The notes: generated from the letters alone by a model not told the origin. A stretch of 38,861 bases of DNA from Deltaproteobacteria bacterium (GCA_016930215.1 JAFGHH010000127.1:1-38861); one strand, 5' to 3'. Positions 8,350 to 16,490 are shown, numbered from the stretch's first letter. A program made the numbers and translations.

Positions 8350-9077
8350 CCGGCGGCCCCGCGCCGCGGGAACGGGCCGCCGGCCGGCCGCGCGGACGGC
8401 GGCGTCCGCCGTGCCTCCTCCCCGGCCTCCAGCTCGGTCTGCACGGCCCACGCCAGGGCGTGCTCGACGGCGCCGAGGTCCACGTCCCGGCCCAGCTCCT
8501 CGCGCAGCGAGGTCGTGCCGAGCTCCTGCAGTCCGCAGGGCACGATCGCGGAGTACAGCGACAGGTCGTTGTTCACGTTGAGCGCAATGCCGTGCATCGA
8601 GACGCCGGAGGAGATCCGCAGGCCGATCGCGCCGAGCTTGCGCGCGGGCCGACCGTCCCGGGCGGCGACCCACACGCCGGGGTGCGGCGGCAGCCGCGCG
8701 GCCGCCACGCCGAACGTCCGGCAGGTGTCGATCATCGCCGCCTCGAGCAGCTCGACCAGTCGCGCCGGCCCGAGCCGCCGGCGAAGGAGGTGCAGGATCG
8801 GATAGACCACGACCTGGCCGGGTGCGTGCACCGTCGCCTGCCCGCCCCGCTCGGTCCGCACCACATCGATCCCGCGACGGACCAGCGTGGCGTCGTCGAC
8901 CAGCACGTCCTCGCGGCCGGCGTGGCGCCCGAGCGTGATGACCGGCGGGTGCTGGAGCACGAACAGCATCTCGTGGGCCTGCGGCCGCTCGCGGAGCCCC
9001 CGGGCGGCCTGCTCCTGCAGCTCCAGCCCCCTGCGGTAGGGGACGAGCCCGAGCCACCGCACCTGGATCGCCGTCAC
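8346..9077 (-). CDS. lipB: Octanoyl-[acyl-carrier-protein]:protein N-octanoyltransferase
   Basis: A 243-residue LipB, the first enzyme of lipoate synthesis, which moves the octanoyl group from ACP to the lipoyl domains of 2-oxoacid dehydrogenases and glycine cleavage H protein. Seen: LGRHAG, the ERGGQATVHAPGQVVVYP signature, the KLGAIGLRIS lysine segment, SMHGIALNVN, and the catalytic Cys in VPCGL. The C-terminus has about 25 extra Arg/Pro-rich residues. The start GTG 9077 overlaps the lipA stop in GTGA, the standard coupling geometry. The gene order lipA-lipB is that of many proteobacteria. Confidence 0.97.
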   Translation of the reverse strand: MTAIQVRWLGLVPYRRGLELQEQAARGLRERPQAHEMLFVLQHPPVITLGRHAGREDVLVDDATLVRRGIDVVRTERGGQATVHAPGQVVVYPILHLLRRRLGPARLVELLEAAMIDTCRTFGVAAARLPPHPGVWVAARDGRPARKLGAIGLRISSGVSMHGIALNVNNDLSLYSAIVPCGLQELGTTSLREELGRDVDLGAVEHALAWAVQTELEAGEEARRTPPSARPAGGPFPRRGAAG

Positions 9078-9964
9078 GGCACCGCCCTCCCCTCCGCCGC
9101 GGCGACCCGCGCCCGCCGCGCCGCCTCCGCCTCCCGCGCGTGGTAGCTCGTCCGCGCCAGCGGCTCGGCCACGACCTCGGCGAACCCCAGCGCCAGCGCG
9201 CGGGCCCGCAACTCGGCGAATTCCTCGGGCGGCACGTAGCGCTCCACCGGCACGTTCTCGCGCGTCGGGCGCAGGTACTGGCCGAGGACCACGGTATCGA
9301 CCCCGACGCGGCGCAAATCGCCCAGCGCCGCGAGCAGCTCGTCGGGCGTCTCGCCCAGGCCCAGCAGCAGCGACGACTTGAGCGCCAGGCGCGGGTCGAG
9401 TTCCCGGGCCTCCTCCAGCACGGCCAGCGAACGGTCGTAGTCGCAGCGCGGGTGCCGCACCCGCGGCGTGAGCCGCCGCACCACCTCCAGATTGTGCGCG
9501 AGGACGTCGGGCCGGGCCGCCACCACGGTCGCCAGCGCCGCGCCCCGCAGGTCGGGGATCAACACCTCGACGCGCGGACGACGGGGCAGCGCGCGGACGG
9601 CGGCGATCGTCGCCGCGAAGACCGCGGCGCCGCCGTCCGGCAGGTCGTCGCGCGTGACGCTGGTCAGCACGACGTAGTCCAGCGCCAGCACCTCGGCGCA
9701 GCGGGCCGCGCGCGCCGGCTCGTCCGGCGCAAGCGGAGGCGGGGTGCCGCGGGCCACGGAGCAGAACCGGCAGCCGCGGGTGCAGACGTCGCCGAGCAGC
9801 AGCAGCGTGGCGGTGCCCGCCCCCCAGCACTCGGCGCGGTTCGGGCAGCGGGCCTCCTCGCAGACGGTGTGCAGTCCGCCGGCCGCCAGCGCGCGGCGCA
9901 CGGCACCCCAGGACCCGTGCCCCGGGCGTCGGACCTTGAGCCACGCCGGCTTCGGCTCGCTCAC
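9074..9964 (-). CDS. lipA: Lipoyl synthase
   Basis: A 296-residue radical SAM enzyme that inserts two sulfurs into protein-bound octanoyl chains. The auxiliary cluster cysteines are in CEEARCPNRAEC, and the SAM cluster motif is CTRGCRFC. The C-terminal RTSYHA corresponds to the RSSY motif whose Ser ligates the sacrificial cluster. DDLPDGGA and PTRENVPVERYV are also characteristic. A GTG at 9964 gives a natural N-terminus before KPAWLKVR; a TTG at 9973 would add three residues. Neither has a clear ribosome-binding site, and a TACCTT box ends 8 bases before the GTG, so the message may be leaderless. It heads the lipA-lipB-radical SAM unit. Confidence 0.97.
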   Translation of the reverse strand: MSEPKPAWLKVRRPGHGSWGAVRRALAAGGLHTVCEEARCPNRAECWGAGTATLLLLGDVCTRGCRFCSVARGTPPPLAPDEPARAARCAEVLALDYVVLTSVTRDDLPDGGAAVFAATIAAVRALPRRPRVEVLIPDLRGAALATVVAARPDVLAHNLEVVRRLTPRVRHPRCDYDRSLAVLEEARELDPRLALKSSLLLGLGETPDELLAALGDLRRVGVDTVVLGQYLRPTRENVPVERYVPPEEFAELRARALALGFAEVVAEPLARTSYHAREAEAARRARVAAAEGRAVP

Positions 9965-9972
9965 GGGGTGCA

Positions 9973-10001
9973 AAGGTACCGCATGCCCGCCAGGTCAACA
10001 A
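9973..10001 (-). promoter_or_regulatory. Candidate promoter of lipA operon
   Basis: Read on the minus strand, TTGTTG (-35) and TACCTT (-10) are separated by 17 bases. The -10 box ends 8 bases before the lipA GTG, so transcription would begin at or near the start codon. The -35 match is weak. Confidence 0.35.
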
Positions 10002-10039
10002 CGCCCGCGTGTCGGCCGAGCATGGTAGGATCCGCCGCG

Positions 10040-11143
10040 ATGTACTCCCCGCTGCTCGAGCTGTGCCCGCGCCTCGGACGCGCCCTGCGGCCGCTGCCGC
10101 TGGTCGAGGGTCCGACGGCGGTGGAGCCGCTGGCGCGGCTTTCGGCGCGGCTGGGGCGCGGCGCGCTGTGGATCAAGCGCGACGACCGGACGAGCCCGGA
10201 GTACGGCGGCAACAAGCCGCGCAAACTGGCTTGGCTGCTCGCGCAGGCGCTGGCCCGCGGCCGCCGGTCGCTCGTCACCGCCGGGGCCATCGGCTCGCAC
10301 CACGCCGTGGCCACCTCGCTGTTCGGTCGCCGCGCGGGGCTGCGGGTCTGCGCGCTGCTGACGCCGCAGCCGGTGTCGCCGGGCGTCCAGGAGAACCTGG
10401 TGTCGCACGTCGCGCTGGGCACCGAGGTCCGGCTCGTGCAAGGCACGGCGGACCTGCCGACCGCGCTGGCCCGCGAACTGGTGCGCAAGGCGCTGGGCGG
10501 GGAGCGGCCGATGCTCGTGCTGCCCGGCGGCTCGTCGCCCCTGGGCACGCTCGGTTTCGTCGAGGCCGGCCTGGAACTGGCGGAGCAGGTGCGCGCGGGG
10601 GCCTGCCCGCGACCGGGCGCGGTGGTGGTCGCGCTGGGGAGCGGCGGCACCGCCGCCGGACTGGCGCTCGGCCTCGCCCTGGCCGGGCTCGACGTGCCGA
10701 TCGTCGGCGTGCGCGTCGTCCCCCGCTCGTGGCTGCCGCCCGTCCTGCCCCGGCTGCTCGCGCAGGCCGCGGCGGCATTGCTGGCCCGTCACGGCCTGCC
10801 GTCCGCGCTGCGCGCGGCGATGCGCCTGCGACTCGAGCTCGACGACTCGCAGCTCGGCCCGGGCTACGGCCACGCCACGACGGCGGCGCTCGCCGCGATC
10901 GAACGGCTGCAGGAAGACGAGCGGGTGGAGCTCGAGCCGACCTACACCGGCAAGGCCGCGGCGGCGTTCCTGGCCCGCGCCGCGCACGCCGGGCCGCACG
11001 ACGGTCCGCTGCTGCTGTGGCACACCTTCTCGTCGACGCCCGGCCCCGGCCGGCATGCGGAGCCCGCGACGCACCTCCGCCTGCCGTCCGGGTTCCACCG
11101 TTTCTTCGGACCGGTCCCCGCCGCACGCAACGATCCGGCCTGA
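10040..11143 (+). CDS. D-cysteine desulfhydrase / ACC deaminase-like PLP enzyme
   Basis: A 367-residue fold type II PLP enzyme. The Schiff-base lysine is Lys59 in EYGGNKPRKL, exactly as in D-cysteine desulfhydrase and 1-aminocyclopropane-1-carboxylate deaminase. It is followed by the substrate-loop GAIGSHHAVA, the phosphate-binding GSGGTAAGLALG and a C-terminal LLWHTFSS. The substrate cannot be decided: D-cysteine, ACC and L-cysteate enzymes all share these motifs, and ACC deaminases usually have two specific Tyr that I cannot place here. The start ATG 10040 follows TAGGA; an in-frame ATG at 10022 would add six residues. It is divergent from lipA, and the shared gap is only 75 bp. Confidence 0.85.
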   Translation: MYSPLLELCPRLGRALRPLPLVEGPTAVEPLARLSARLGRGALWIKRDDRTSPEYGGNKPRKLAWLLAQALARGRRSLVTAGAIGSHHAVATSLFGRRAGLRVCALLTPQPVSPGVQENLVSHVALGTEVRLVQGTADLPTALARELVRKALGGERPMLVLPGGSSPLGTLGFVEAGLELAEQVRAGACPRPGAVVVALGSGGTAAGLALGLALAGLDVPIVGVRVVPRSWLPPVLPRLLAQAAAALLARHGLPSALRAAMRLRLELDDSQLGPGYGHATTAALAAIERLQEDERVELEPTYTGKAAAAFLARAAHAGPHDGPLLLWHTFSSTPGPGRHAEPATHLRLPSGFHRFFGPVPAARNDPA

Positions 11144-11230
11144 GCGCGCGAAGCAGGTGGGGCCGGCCGCGACCGTCCCGGGAAAGCGGACACCCGGGGC
11201 GGCGCGGCGGCCGGCGAGGCGGGGGCCCCA

Positions 11231-11259
11231 TTGACTGCCCCCGACCGGCGTGGTGTCAT
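11231..11259 (+). promoter_or_regulatory. Candidate sigma-70-type promoter of ssb
   Basis: TTGACT and TGTCAT are separated by 17 bases, 5/6 and 4/6 matches to the housekeeping consensus. They lie in the 178-bp gap before ssb, giving a leader of about 55 bases. The rest of that gap is GC-rich and shows nothing else I can support. Confidence 0.5.
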
Positions 11260-11321
11260 CCGGACCCGGTCGGCTGCGGGCGGTCCGCACGCCGCGTGGC
11301 CCGGAGGAAGGGAGCAGCAAC

Positions 11322-11840
11322 ATGGCGGAGGGCATCAACAAGGTCATCCTCGTCGGAACGCTCGGGTTCGATCCCGACCACCGCGTGACCTCCTCGGGGC
11401 AGGCGGTCGCCACGATGCGCATGGTGACCAACGAGACCTACAACGACCGCTCCACGGGGCAGCGCAAGGAGAGCTCCGAGTGGCACCGGGTCGTGGTGTG
11501 GGGCAAGACCGCCGATCTGGTGAAGCAGTACCTGTACAAGGGACGCCAGGTCTACGTCGAGGGCAAGCTGCGCACGCGGGACTGGGAGAAGGACGGCCAG
11601 AAGCGGACCACCACCGAGATCATGGCGCAGCGGGTCGTGTTCCTCGGCGGGCGCGGGGAGGGCGGCGGCGCGGGCCGCAGCGACGGCCCGCGGGAGGAGC
11701 GCCCGGCGTACCGCGGGACCGGCGGCGACGCGGCCGCCGGCGCCCGGCGCGACGCGACGTCCGACTCCGAGCCGCCGGCGGCCCCCGACGCGTTCAAGGA
11801 GTTCTCGGACGGCATCGACGACGACGACGTCCCGTTCTAG
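11322..11840 (+). CDS. ssb: Single-stranded DNA-binding protein
   Basis: A 172-residue SSB. Residues 1-108 form the OB-fold ([46 protein letters not shown]). A Gly/Arg/Ala-rich flexible linker follows, and the C-terminal acidic tip DDDDVPF is the docking peptide for repair and replication partners. It coats single-stranded DNA as a tetramer. The start ATG 11322 follows GGAAGGGAG. The Nudix gene begins 16 bp downstream and is probably co-transcribed. Confidence 0.97.
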   Translation: MAEGINKVILVGTLGFDPDHRVTSSGQAVATMRMVTNETYNDRSTGQRKESSEWHRVVVWGKTADLVKQYLYKGRQVYVEGKLRTRDWEKDGQKRTTTEIMAQRVVFLGGRGEGGGAGRSDGPREERPAYRGTGGDAAAGARRDATSDSEPPAAPDAFKEFSDGIDDDDVPF

Positions 11841-11856
11841 GCCGGACCGGGCGCCC

Positions 11857-12441
11857 GTGCGACGCGAGCACCTGATCGAGAGCATCGCCGCGCGGCTCGC
11901 CGAGCCGCCCGCCCGGACCCTCGAGCCGGAGGACCGCGCGCCCTCGGCGGTGCTGGTGCCGCTGTTTCCCGACCCGCCGGCCGGCCTGTCGACGCTGTTC
12001 ACCGTCCGCACCACCACGGTGCGCGACCACAAGGGGCAGGTCTCGTTCCCCGGCGGCGGCCGCGACGAGGGCGACCCCGACCTGCTGGCGACGGTGCTGC
12101 GCGAGGCGGGGGAGGAACTGGAGCTGGCGCGGGCCGACGTGCAGATCCTCGGGCGCCTCGACGACCTGCCGACGCTCACCGGCTACCTGATCCGTCCGTT
12201 CGTGGGCTACCTGCGCCGACGACCGAAGGTGCACGCCAACCCCGTGGAGATCGAACGCGTGCTGTGGGCGCCGCTCGCGGCGCTGGCCGCGCCGGGAGCC
12301 TGCCGGCCGCGGCACGTGCGGAGCGAGGGCTGGAGCGGCGAGTCGCCCGGGTTCGAGGTGGACGGCGAGATCGTGTGGGGCGCCACGGCGCGGGTGCTGG
12401 TCAACCTGCTGGAGCGGATCGGCCCGCTGCTGGCCCGCTGA
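11857..12441 (+). CDS. NUDIX hydrolase, CoA pyrophosphatase (NudL) type
   Basis: A 194-residue Nudix protein. The segment RDHKGQVSFPGGGRDEGD matches the UPF0035-type motif that precedes the Nudix box in peroxisomal NUDT7 and bacterial NudL coenzyme A pyrophosphatases. The box itself reads REAGEELEL, with the catalytic Glu pair present and Glu where Gly is usual near its end. It would hydrolyse CoA or its derivatives to 3',5'-ADP and phosphopantetheine. The start GTG 11857 sits 16 bp after the ssb stop. The C-terminus includes a Trp-containing VLWAPLAAL segment typical of the family. Confidence 0.88.
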   Translation: MRREHLIESIAARLAEPPARTLEPEDRAPSAVLVPLFPDPPAGLSTLFTVRTTTVRDHKGQVSFPGGGRDEGDPDLLATVLREAGEELELARADVQILGRLDDLPTLTGYLIRPFVGYLRRRPKVHANPVEIERVLWAPLAALAAPGACRPRHVRSEGWSGESPGFEVDGEIVWGATARVLVNLLERIGPLLAR

Positions 12442-12456
12442 CCGACGCCCCCCCGG

Positions 12457-12475
12457 AAAAAGGATGGCCCCGGCA
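12457..12475 (-). terminator. Terminator-like end of ffs
   Basis: Read on the minus strand, the closing GC-rich arm of the SRP RNA is followed by CC and then five T bases (12461-12457). The terminal stem of the RNA may itself act as the termination hairpin. Confidence 0.55.
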
Positions 12476-12547
12476 CCCAGCGGCACCCGTTACCGTTGCT
12501 CCCTTCCGGGCCTGGCGGATTTGTCGGGCCGCTGTTGCCGGGGCCAC
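12462..12547 (-). ncRNA. ffs: Signal recognition particle RNA, small bacterial (4.5S) type
   Basis: On the minus strand the core AGGCCCGGAAGGGAGCAACG matches the conserved SRP domain IV: the Ffh-binding symmetric loop plus the GGAA tetraloop. The ends pair through GTGGCCCCGGCA / TGCCGGGGCCAT, giving one long hairpin of about 86 bases. It binds Ffh and targets ribosomes making membrane proteins. It lies 39 bp after tRNA-Ser(GGA) with no separate promoter that I can see, so it may be processed from the same transcript. Exact ends are estimated from the pairing. Confidence 0.93.
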
Positions 12548-12586
12548 AAGCCGGAGCGACGATCCGTGTCGCACCGGACATCCTAG

Positions 12587-12671
12587 CGGAGAGAGTGGGA
12601 TTCGAACCCACGGTGGCTTGCGCCACACACGCTCTCCAGGCGTGCCCCTTCGACCACTCGGGCATCTCTCC
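12587..12671 (-). tRNA. tRNA-Ser(GGA)
   Basis: 85 bases. Acceptor GGAGAGA/TCTCTCC, anticodon stem CACGC/GCGTG around CTGGAGA (anticodon GGA), long serine-type variable arm GTGGC-GCAA-GCCAC, T-arm with GTTCGAATC, and discriminator G73. CCA is not encoded. It reads UCC and UCU. Confidence 0.97.
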
Positions 12672-12701
12672 CCGGAACGCCGCCGGGGGCGTTGCCAACA
12701 G

Positions 12702-12788
12702 CGGAGAGAGTGGGAGTCGAACCCACGGTACCCACAAGGGTACACCGGATTTCGAATCCGGCGCCTTCGACCACTCGGCCATCTCTCC
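12702..12788 (-). tRNA. tRNA-Ser(CGA)
   Basis: 87 bases. Same acceptor as the neighbouring serine tRNA, anticodon stem CCGGA/TCCGG around TTCGAAA (anticodon CGA), variable arm GTACCC-TTGT-GGGTAC, and discriminator G. CCA is not encoded. It reads UCG, likely a major serine codon at this GC content. It is the first gene after the TTGACA promoter and is followed 30 bp later by tRNA-Ser(GGA). Confidence 0.97.
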
Positions 12789-12832
12789 GTGCGACGCCGC
12801 CTCACGGCGGTGGTCCCGCGCCGCGGGCGAGG

Positions 12833-12861
12833 AAGCTATCGGGCCGCCGGGCGCCTGTCAA
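12833..12861 (-). promoter_or_regulatory. Promoter of tRNA-Ser(CGA)-tRNA-Ser(GGA)-ffs
   Basis: Minus-strand TTGACA, a perfect -35 box, is followed after 17 bases by TAGCTT. The -10 box ends 44 bases before the tRNA, leaving a leader of roughly 37 bases to be removed by RNase P. Confidence 0.6.
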
Positions 12862-12865
12862 CCAT

Positions 12866-12889
12866 CGACCCGCTTGCCGACCCGCTTGC
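12866..12889. repeat. Two contiguous copies of a 12-bp repeat
   Basis: CGACCCGCTTGC occurs twice with no spacer, 4 bp upstream of the tRNA -35 box. The position suits an activator or UP-like site, or chance; it lies in the divergent gap to the DUF1846 gene. Confidence 0.6.
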
Positions 12890-12945
12890 GCGGAGTGCCG
12901 CGGCGTGCTGGACTCCCGGCCGGGTCGGGGACGCCGGTCCGCGCA

Positions 12946-12968
12946 ACCGCCGCGACCGGTGCGGCGGT
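12946..12968 (+). other. Hairpin in leader of DUF1846 gene
   Basis: Perfect 8-bp inverted repeat ACCGCCGC / GCGGCGGT with a 7-base loop, ending 5 bases before the GGGGAGG ribosome-binding site of the gene starting at 12986. It could affect translation of that gene. Confidence 0.4.
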
Positions 12969-12985
12969 GCCCCGGGGAGGTCGGG

Positions 12986-14500
12986 ATGGGCGAGCGGATC
13001 GGCTTCGACAACGAGAAGTACCTGCGGGAACAGACGGCGGCGATCCTCGAGCGGGCGGAGCGCTTCCACAACAAGCTGTACCTCGAGTTCGGCGGCAAGC
13101 TGCTCTTCGACCTGCACGCGGCGCGCGTGCTGCCCGGCTTCGATCCGAACGTGAAGATGCGGCTCTTGCAGCAGCTGCAGGACCAGGCCGACATCGTGCT
13201 GTGCATCTTCGCGGGGGACATCGAGCGCAAGAAGATCCGGGCCGACTTCGGCATCACGTACGACTCGGACGCCCTGAAGCTGATCGACGACCTCCGCGGC
13301 TGGGGCCTCGACGTGGCGGGTGTCGTGATCACCCGCTTCCAGGACCAGCCGGCGGCGACGCTGTTCCGCAACAAGCTGGAACGACGCGGGGTCCCGGTGG
13401 TCGTGCACCGCGCGACGCAGGGCTATCCGACGAACGTCGAGCAGATCGTGAGCGACGCGGGCTACGGCGCGAACCCGTACATCGAGACCACCAAGCCGAT
13501 CGTGGTGGTGACCGGGCCCGGCCCGGGCAGCGGCAAGCTCGCCACCTGCCTCGGGCAGCTGTACCACGAGCACCGCCGCGGCGTGCGGGCCGGCTACGCC
13601 AAATTCGAGACGTTCCCGATCTGGAACCTGCCGCTCAAGCACCCGGTGAACGTGGCCTACGAGGCGGCGACGGTCGATCTGCGGGACGTGAACCTGATCG
13701 ACCCGTTCCACCTCGAGACCTACCGGGAGACGACGGTCAACTACAACCGGGACGTCGAGGCCTTCCCGCTGGTCGCGCGCATCCTGCAGCGGATCGGGGG
13801 CGAGTCGCCGTACAAGTCCCCGACCGACATGGGGGTCAACCGGGCGGGGTTCGGCATCGTCGACGACGAGGCGGTGCGAACGGCGGCGTGCCAGGAGGTG
13901 ATCCGCCGCTACTTCCGCAGCCGCTGCGAGTACGCCCTGGGCTTCGCCGACGCCGAGACGGTACGCCGCGCCGAGCTGCTGCTGGGCGAGGTCGGGGTGA
14001 GGCCCGAGGACCGGGCGGTGGTCGAGGCGGCGCGCGGCGCCGCGCGCGAGGCCGAAGCGTCGGGCAAGGGCGACGGCGGCGTGTTCTGCGGAGCGGCGCT
14101 CGAGCTGCCCGACGGCTCGCGCGTCACCGGTCGCAACTCCCCGCTGCTCCACGCCGCCTCGAGCCTCGTGCTCAATTCGATCAAGCACCTCGCCGGCATC
14201 CCCGACCGCCTCCCCCTGCTCGCCGACGCCACCCTCGCTTCGATCGGACACCTCAAGCAGGACATCCTCCAGGGTCGTTCCGTCAGCCTCGACCTCGAGG
14301 AGACCCTGATCGCCGTCAGCGTCAGCGCGATGCACAACCCGGTGGCCCAGGTCGCGATGGAGCAGCTCAAGGCGCTGAAGGGGTGCGAGGTGCACATCAC
14401 GCACATCCCGACGCCCGGCGACGAGGCGGGCCTGCGGCGGCTCGGGGTCAACCTGACCAGCGACCCCAACTTCTCGACCAAGAACCTGTTCGTGACCTGA
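12986..14500 (+). CDS. DUF1846 family protein
   Basis: A 504-residue cytoplasmic protein, close to full family length. Characteristic stretches are GFDNEKYLREQ at the N-terminus, the YLEFGGKLLFDLHAARVLPGFDPN region, GPGPGSGKLATCLGQLYHEH (a P-loop-like Gly/Ser/Lys motif), KFETFPIWNLPLKHPVN, and SPTDMGVNRAGFGIVDD. The family is widespread in Firmicutes and scattered elsewhere. Its biochemical role is not known to me, although the GSGK motif and nucleotide-fold core suggest phosphate or nucleotide binding. The start ATG 12986 has GGGGAGG six bases upstream. It is a single gene between the divergent tRNA promoter and a convergent lipoprotein gene 13 bp away. Confidence 0.9.
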   Translation: MGERIGFDNEKYLREQTAAILERAERFHNKLYLEFGGKLLFDLHAARVLPGFDPNVKMRLLQQLQDQADIVLCIFAGDIERKKIRADFGITYDSDALKLIDDLRGWGLDVAGVVITRFQDQPAATLFRNKLERRGVPVVVHRATQGYPTNVEQIVSDAGYGANPYIETTKPIVVVTGPGPGSGKLATCLGQLYHEHRRGVRAGYAKFETFPIWNLPLKHPVNVAYEAATVDLRDVNLIDPFHLETYRETTVNYNRDVEAFPLVARILQRIGGESPYKSPTDMGVNRAGFGIVDDEAVRTAACQEVIRRYFRSRCEYALGFADAETVRRAELLLGEVGVRPEDRAVVEAARGAAREAEASGKGDGGVFCGAALELPDGSRVTGRNSPLLHAASSLVLNSIKHLAGIPDRLPLLADATLASIGHLKQDILQGRSVSLDLEETLIAVSVSAMHNPVAQVAMEQLKALKGCEVHITHIPTPGDEAGLRRLGVNLTSDPNFSTKNLFVT

Positions 14501-14513
14501 GACGTCCGGCGAC

Positions 14514-15596
14514 TCAGGGCGTCCGCGGCCCGACGTAGCGGGTCGCCGCCACGACATCGTCGTACCACTTGCGCGCCACCGACCGCGGGTTGCTGCCGGC
14601 GTGCAGCGACAGGCCGAAACGGTCGATCCTCAGCACGTCGGTGTAGCGCAACTCGAGGTTCTGGAAGTCGGCGATCAGGACGCCGTCGAGCCAGCAGGCG
14701 ATGCGCCCGTCGTGCGCCCCCACCGTGTTCGCCCGGACCATGAACTCGTACGCGTACCACCGACCCAGCTCGGGGTTCACGTCCGGCCGCGACACGAAGC
14801 GCGGGCCGAAGTCGAACGGGAGGCTCGTATTGGGCATCACCAGCCCGGTGGGAAAGAAGTGGTCGCCCCACTCCGAACGCTGCAGCGGATGGTAGATGTA
14901 GACGTTGAGGTTCCCCGGGTTGGGCTCCGCCGCCTCCCCACGCCAGCTCTCGAAGCCGGCGAGGAACTTGTTGTAGCCGTCGGCGGGGATCCCCGGCGTC
15001 GAGTGGCCGTCCACGACGTAGTGGGCCGAGATCATGCTGCCGTTGTGACTCGAGCCGACGACGTCGAACTCGAGGTTGAACTTCGAGTAGTAGCGCAGGA
15101 ACAGCACGTCCAGCTCGTCGGCGAGGACCTTGTCCACGGCGTTGCTCAACTCGTCGTGCCGCACCGGAATCGTGAACTCCAGCGCCTGCGCGCCGCCGTG
15201 GACGTTCGCCGGCTCCCGGGCCAGCCGGGTCTGGTCCATCTGGAACACGTTGTCCCAGCGATCCCACAGGTCGTCGGGGGAGCCGTAGCTCTCGAAGTTG
15301 TCGGCGAAGACCACGTCCGGGTCGGTCGCGATGTCGACGTCACCCGGAAACCGCGCCGCGATGCCGGTCGGACCCTCCGGGAGCGGGTCGGTCCCGGGGT
15401 CCCCGTCGGCGACCTCGACGGCGTCGTCCGTGTCCCCGACCTCGGTCGTGTCGGCGGTCTCGGTCGCGTCCCCGCTCTCGGCCGCTCCGCCGTCGTCGGC
15501 GACTTCGGCGTCGCGGGGCCCACCGTCGTCGTCGCCGCAGCCGGCAAACGCGCCCAGGCAGGCACCGACGAACAGGCCCCAGAGGATGTGTCGCAT
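14514..15596 (-). CDS. Surface lipoprotein with lectin/polysaccharide-lyase-like jelly-roll domain
   Basis: A 360-residue lipoprotein. The signal peptide ends in GAFAGC (Cys20), followed by GDDDGG and an Asp/Ala/Thr linker to about residue 70. The folded part starts with VVFADNFESYGSPDDLWDRW and ends with RKWYDDVVAATRYVG, a pattern common to concanavalin-like jelly-roll domains of extracellular carbohydrate-binding proteins and lyases. Catalytic residues cannot be assigned. The start ATG 15596 follows GGGAGG. A TAGAAT -10-like box lies at 15621-15616, but no convincing -35 is seen. Probably exposed on the outer membrane and acting on, or binding, polysaccharide. Confidence 0.72.
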   Translation of the reverse strand: MRHILWGLFVGACLGAFAGCGDDDGGPRDAEVADDGGAAESGDATETADTTEVGDTDDAVEVADGDPGTDPLPEGPTGIAARFPGDVDIATDPDVVFADNFESYGSPDDLWDRWDNVFQMDQTRLAREPANVHGGAQALEFTIPVRHDELSNAVDKVLADELDVLFLRYYSKFNLEFDVVGSSHNGSMISAHYVVDGHSTPGIPADGYNKFLAGFESWRGEAAEPNPGNLNVYIYHPLQRSEWGDHFFPTGLVMPNTSLPFDFGPRFVSRPDVNPELGRWYAYEFMVRANTVGAHDGRIACWLDGVLIADFQNLELRYTDVLRIDRFGLSLHAGSNPRSVARKWYDDVVAATRYVGPRTP

Positions 15597-15652
15597 GGCG
15601 GCCCTCCCGTCGTGCATTCTACCATCGGCGGAGGGACGGCGTCCGGGCCGGC

Positions 15653-16150
15653 CTACCGCCGCCGGGCGAAGAACGCCGACAGCAGCGCCCCGCACTCGGC
15701 CGCGAGCACGCCGCGCTCCACGCGCGCGACGTGGTTCCAGCGGCCGTCGACACCGACCGCGTAGCGCGACCCGAGCGCCCCGGCCTTCGGGTCGTCGGCC
15801 CCGTAGACCACCAACGGCACGCGCGCGCAGGCGATCGCCCCGGCGCACATCGGGCACGGCTCGAGCGTCACGTACAGCGTGGCTCCATCGAGCCGCCAGC
15901 GGCCGACGCGCGCGGCGGCCCGGCGGATCGCCAGCAGCTCCGCGTGGGCCGTCGGGTCGCCCGTCGCCTCCCGCTCGTTGAACCCCTCGCCGAGCACCGT
16001 GCCGTCGGTGCCGACGACCACCGCGCCCACCGGGACATCGCCCGCGGCCTCGGCCGCCCGCGCCAGCTCGAGCGCCCGGCGCATCCAGCGTTCGGCCGTC
16101 GCGGTCTCGAACGCCGGCGGCGGCGCCTCCGGGAAGTCCTTGCGGGTCAC
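15653..16150 (-). CDS. tadA: tRNA(adenine34) deaminase
   Basis: A 165-residue zinc deaminase that converts A34 to inosine in tRNA-Arg(ACG), letting it read CGU, CGC and CGA. Zinc ligands and the catalytic Glu are in TAHAELLA (His69, Glu71) and EPCPMCAGA (Cys99, Cys102). VPVGAVVV and the C-terminal AECGALLSAFFARRR also fit TadA. The start GTG 16150 has GGAGG five to six bases upstream; a longer open frame reaches into the tRNA gene and is rejected. The tRNA-Arg(ACG) gene, its expected substrate, ends 75 bp upstream on the same strand, so enzyme and substrate may share a transcript. Confidence 0.96.
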   Translation of the reverse strand: MTRKDFPEAPPPAFETATAERWMRRALELARAAEAAGDVPVGAVVVGTDGTVLGEGFNEREATGDPTAHAELLAIRRAAARVGRWRLDGATLYVTLEPCPMCAGAIACARVPLVVYGADDPKAGALGSRYAVGVDGRWNHVARVERGVLAAECGALLSAFFARRR

Positions 16151-16177
16151 CCGGCCTCCGGGCGCGGCGGAGACGGG

Positions 16178-16194
16178 GCTCCGCGTCGCGGAGC
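16178..16194 (-). other. Hairpin between tRNA-Arg and tadA
   Basis: Perfect 7-bp inverted repeat GCTCCGC / GCGGAGC with a 3-base loop in the 75-bp gap. No T-run follows on the minus strand, so it may be a processing or attenuation element rather than a terminator. Confidence 0.4.
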
Positions 16195-16225
16195 GCGTCG
16201 TCCGTCGGTTCGTCGTCGTATGACC

Positions 16226-16302
<77 letters not shown>

Positions 16303-16357
16303 AAGCGTCGCGTTCGTCCGTTCGTCCTTCGCCTCGTTCGCCTCCGTCCGTCTTCGG

Positions 16358-16447
16358 CGGAGAGAGTGGGATTTGAACCCACGGTACACCTTTTGGGCGT
16401 ACACCCGCTTAGCAAGCGGGCGCCTTCGACCACTCGGCCATCTCTCC
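16358..16447 (-). tRNA. tRNA-Ser(GCT)
   Basis: 90 bases. Acceptor GGAGAGA/TCTCTCC, anticodon stem CCCGC/GCGGG around TTGCTAA (anticodon GCT), long variable arm, T-loop TTCAAAT and discriminator G. CCA is not encoded. It reads AGC and AGU. It lies 55 bp upstream of tRNA-Arg with no visible promoter between them. Confidence 0.97.
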
Positions 16448-16490
16448 CTCACCCCCGGGTGCGCCCCGGCGCTCCCGGCACACCACCCGG

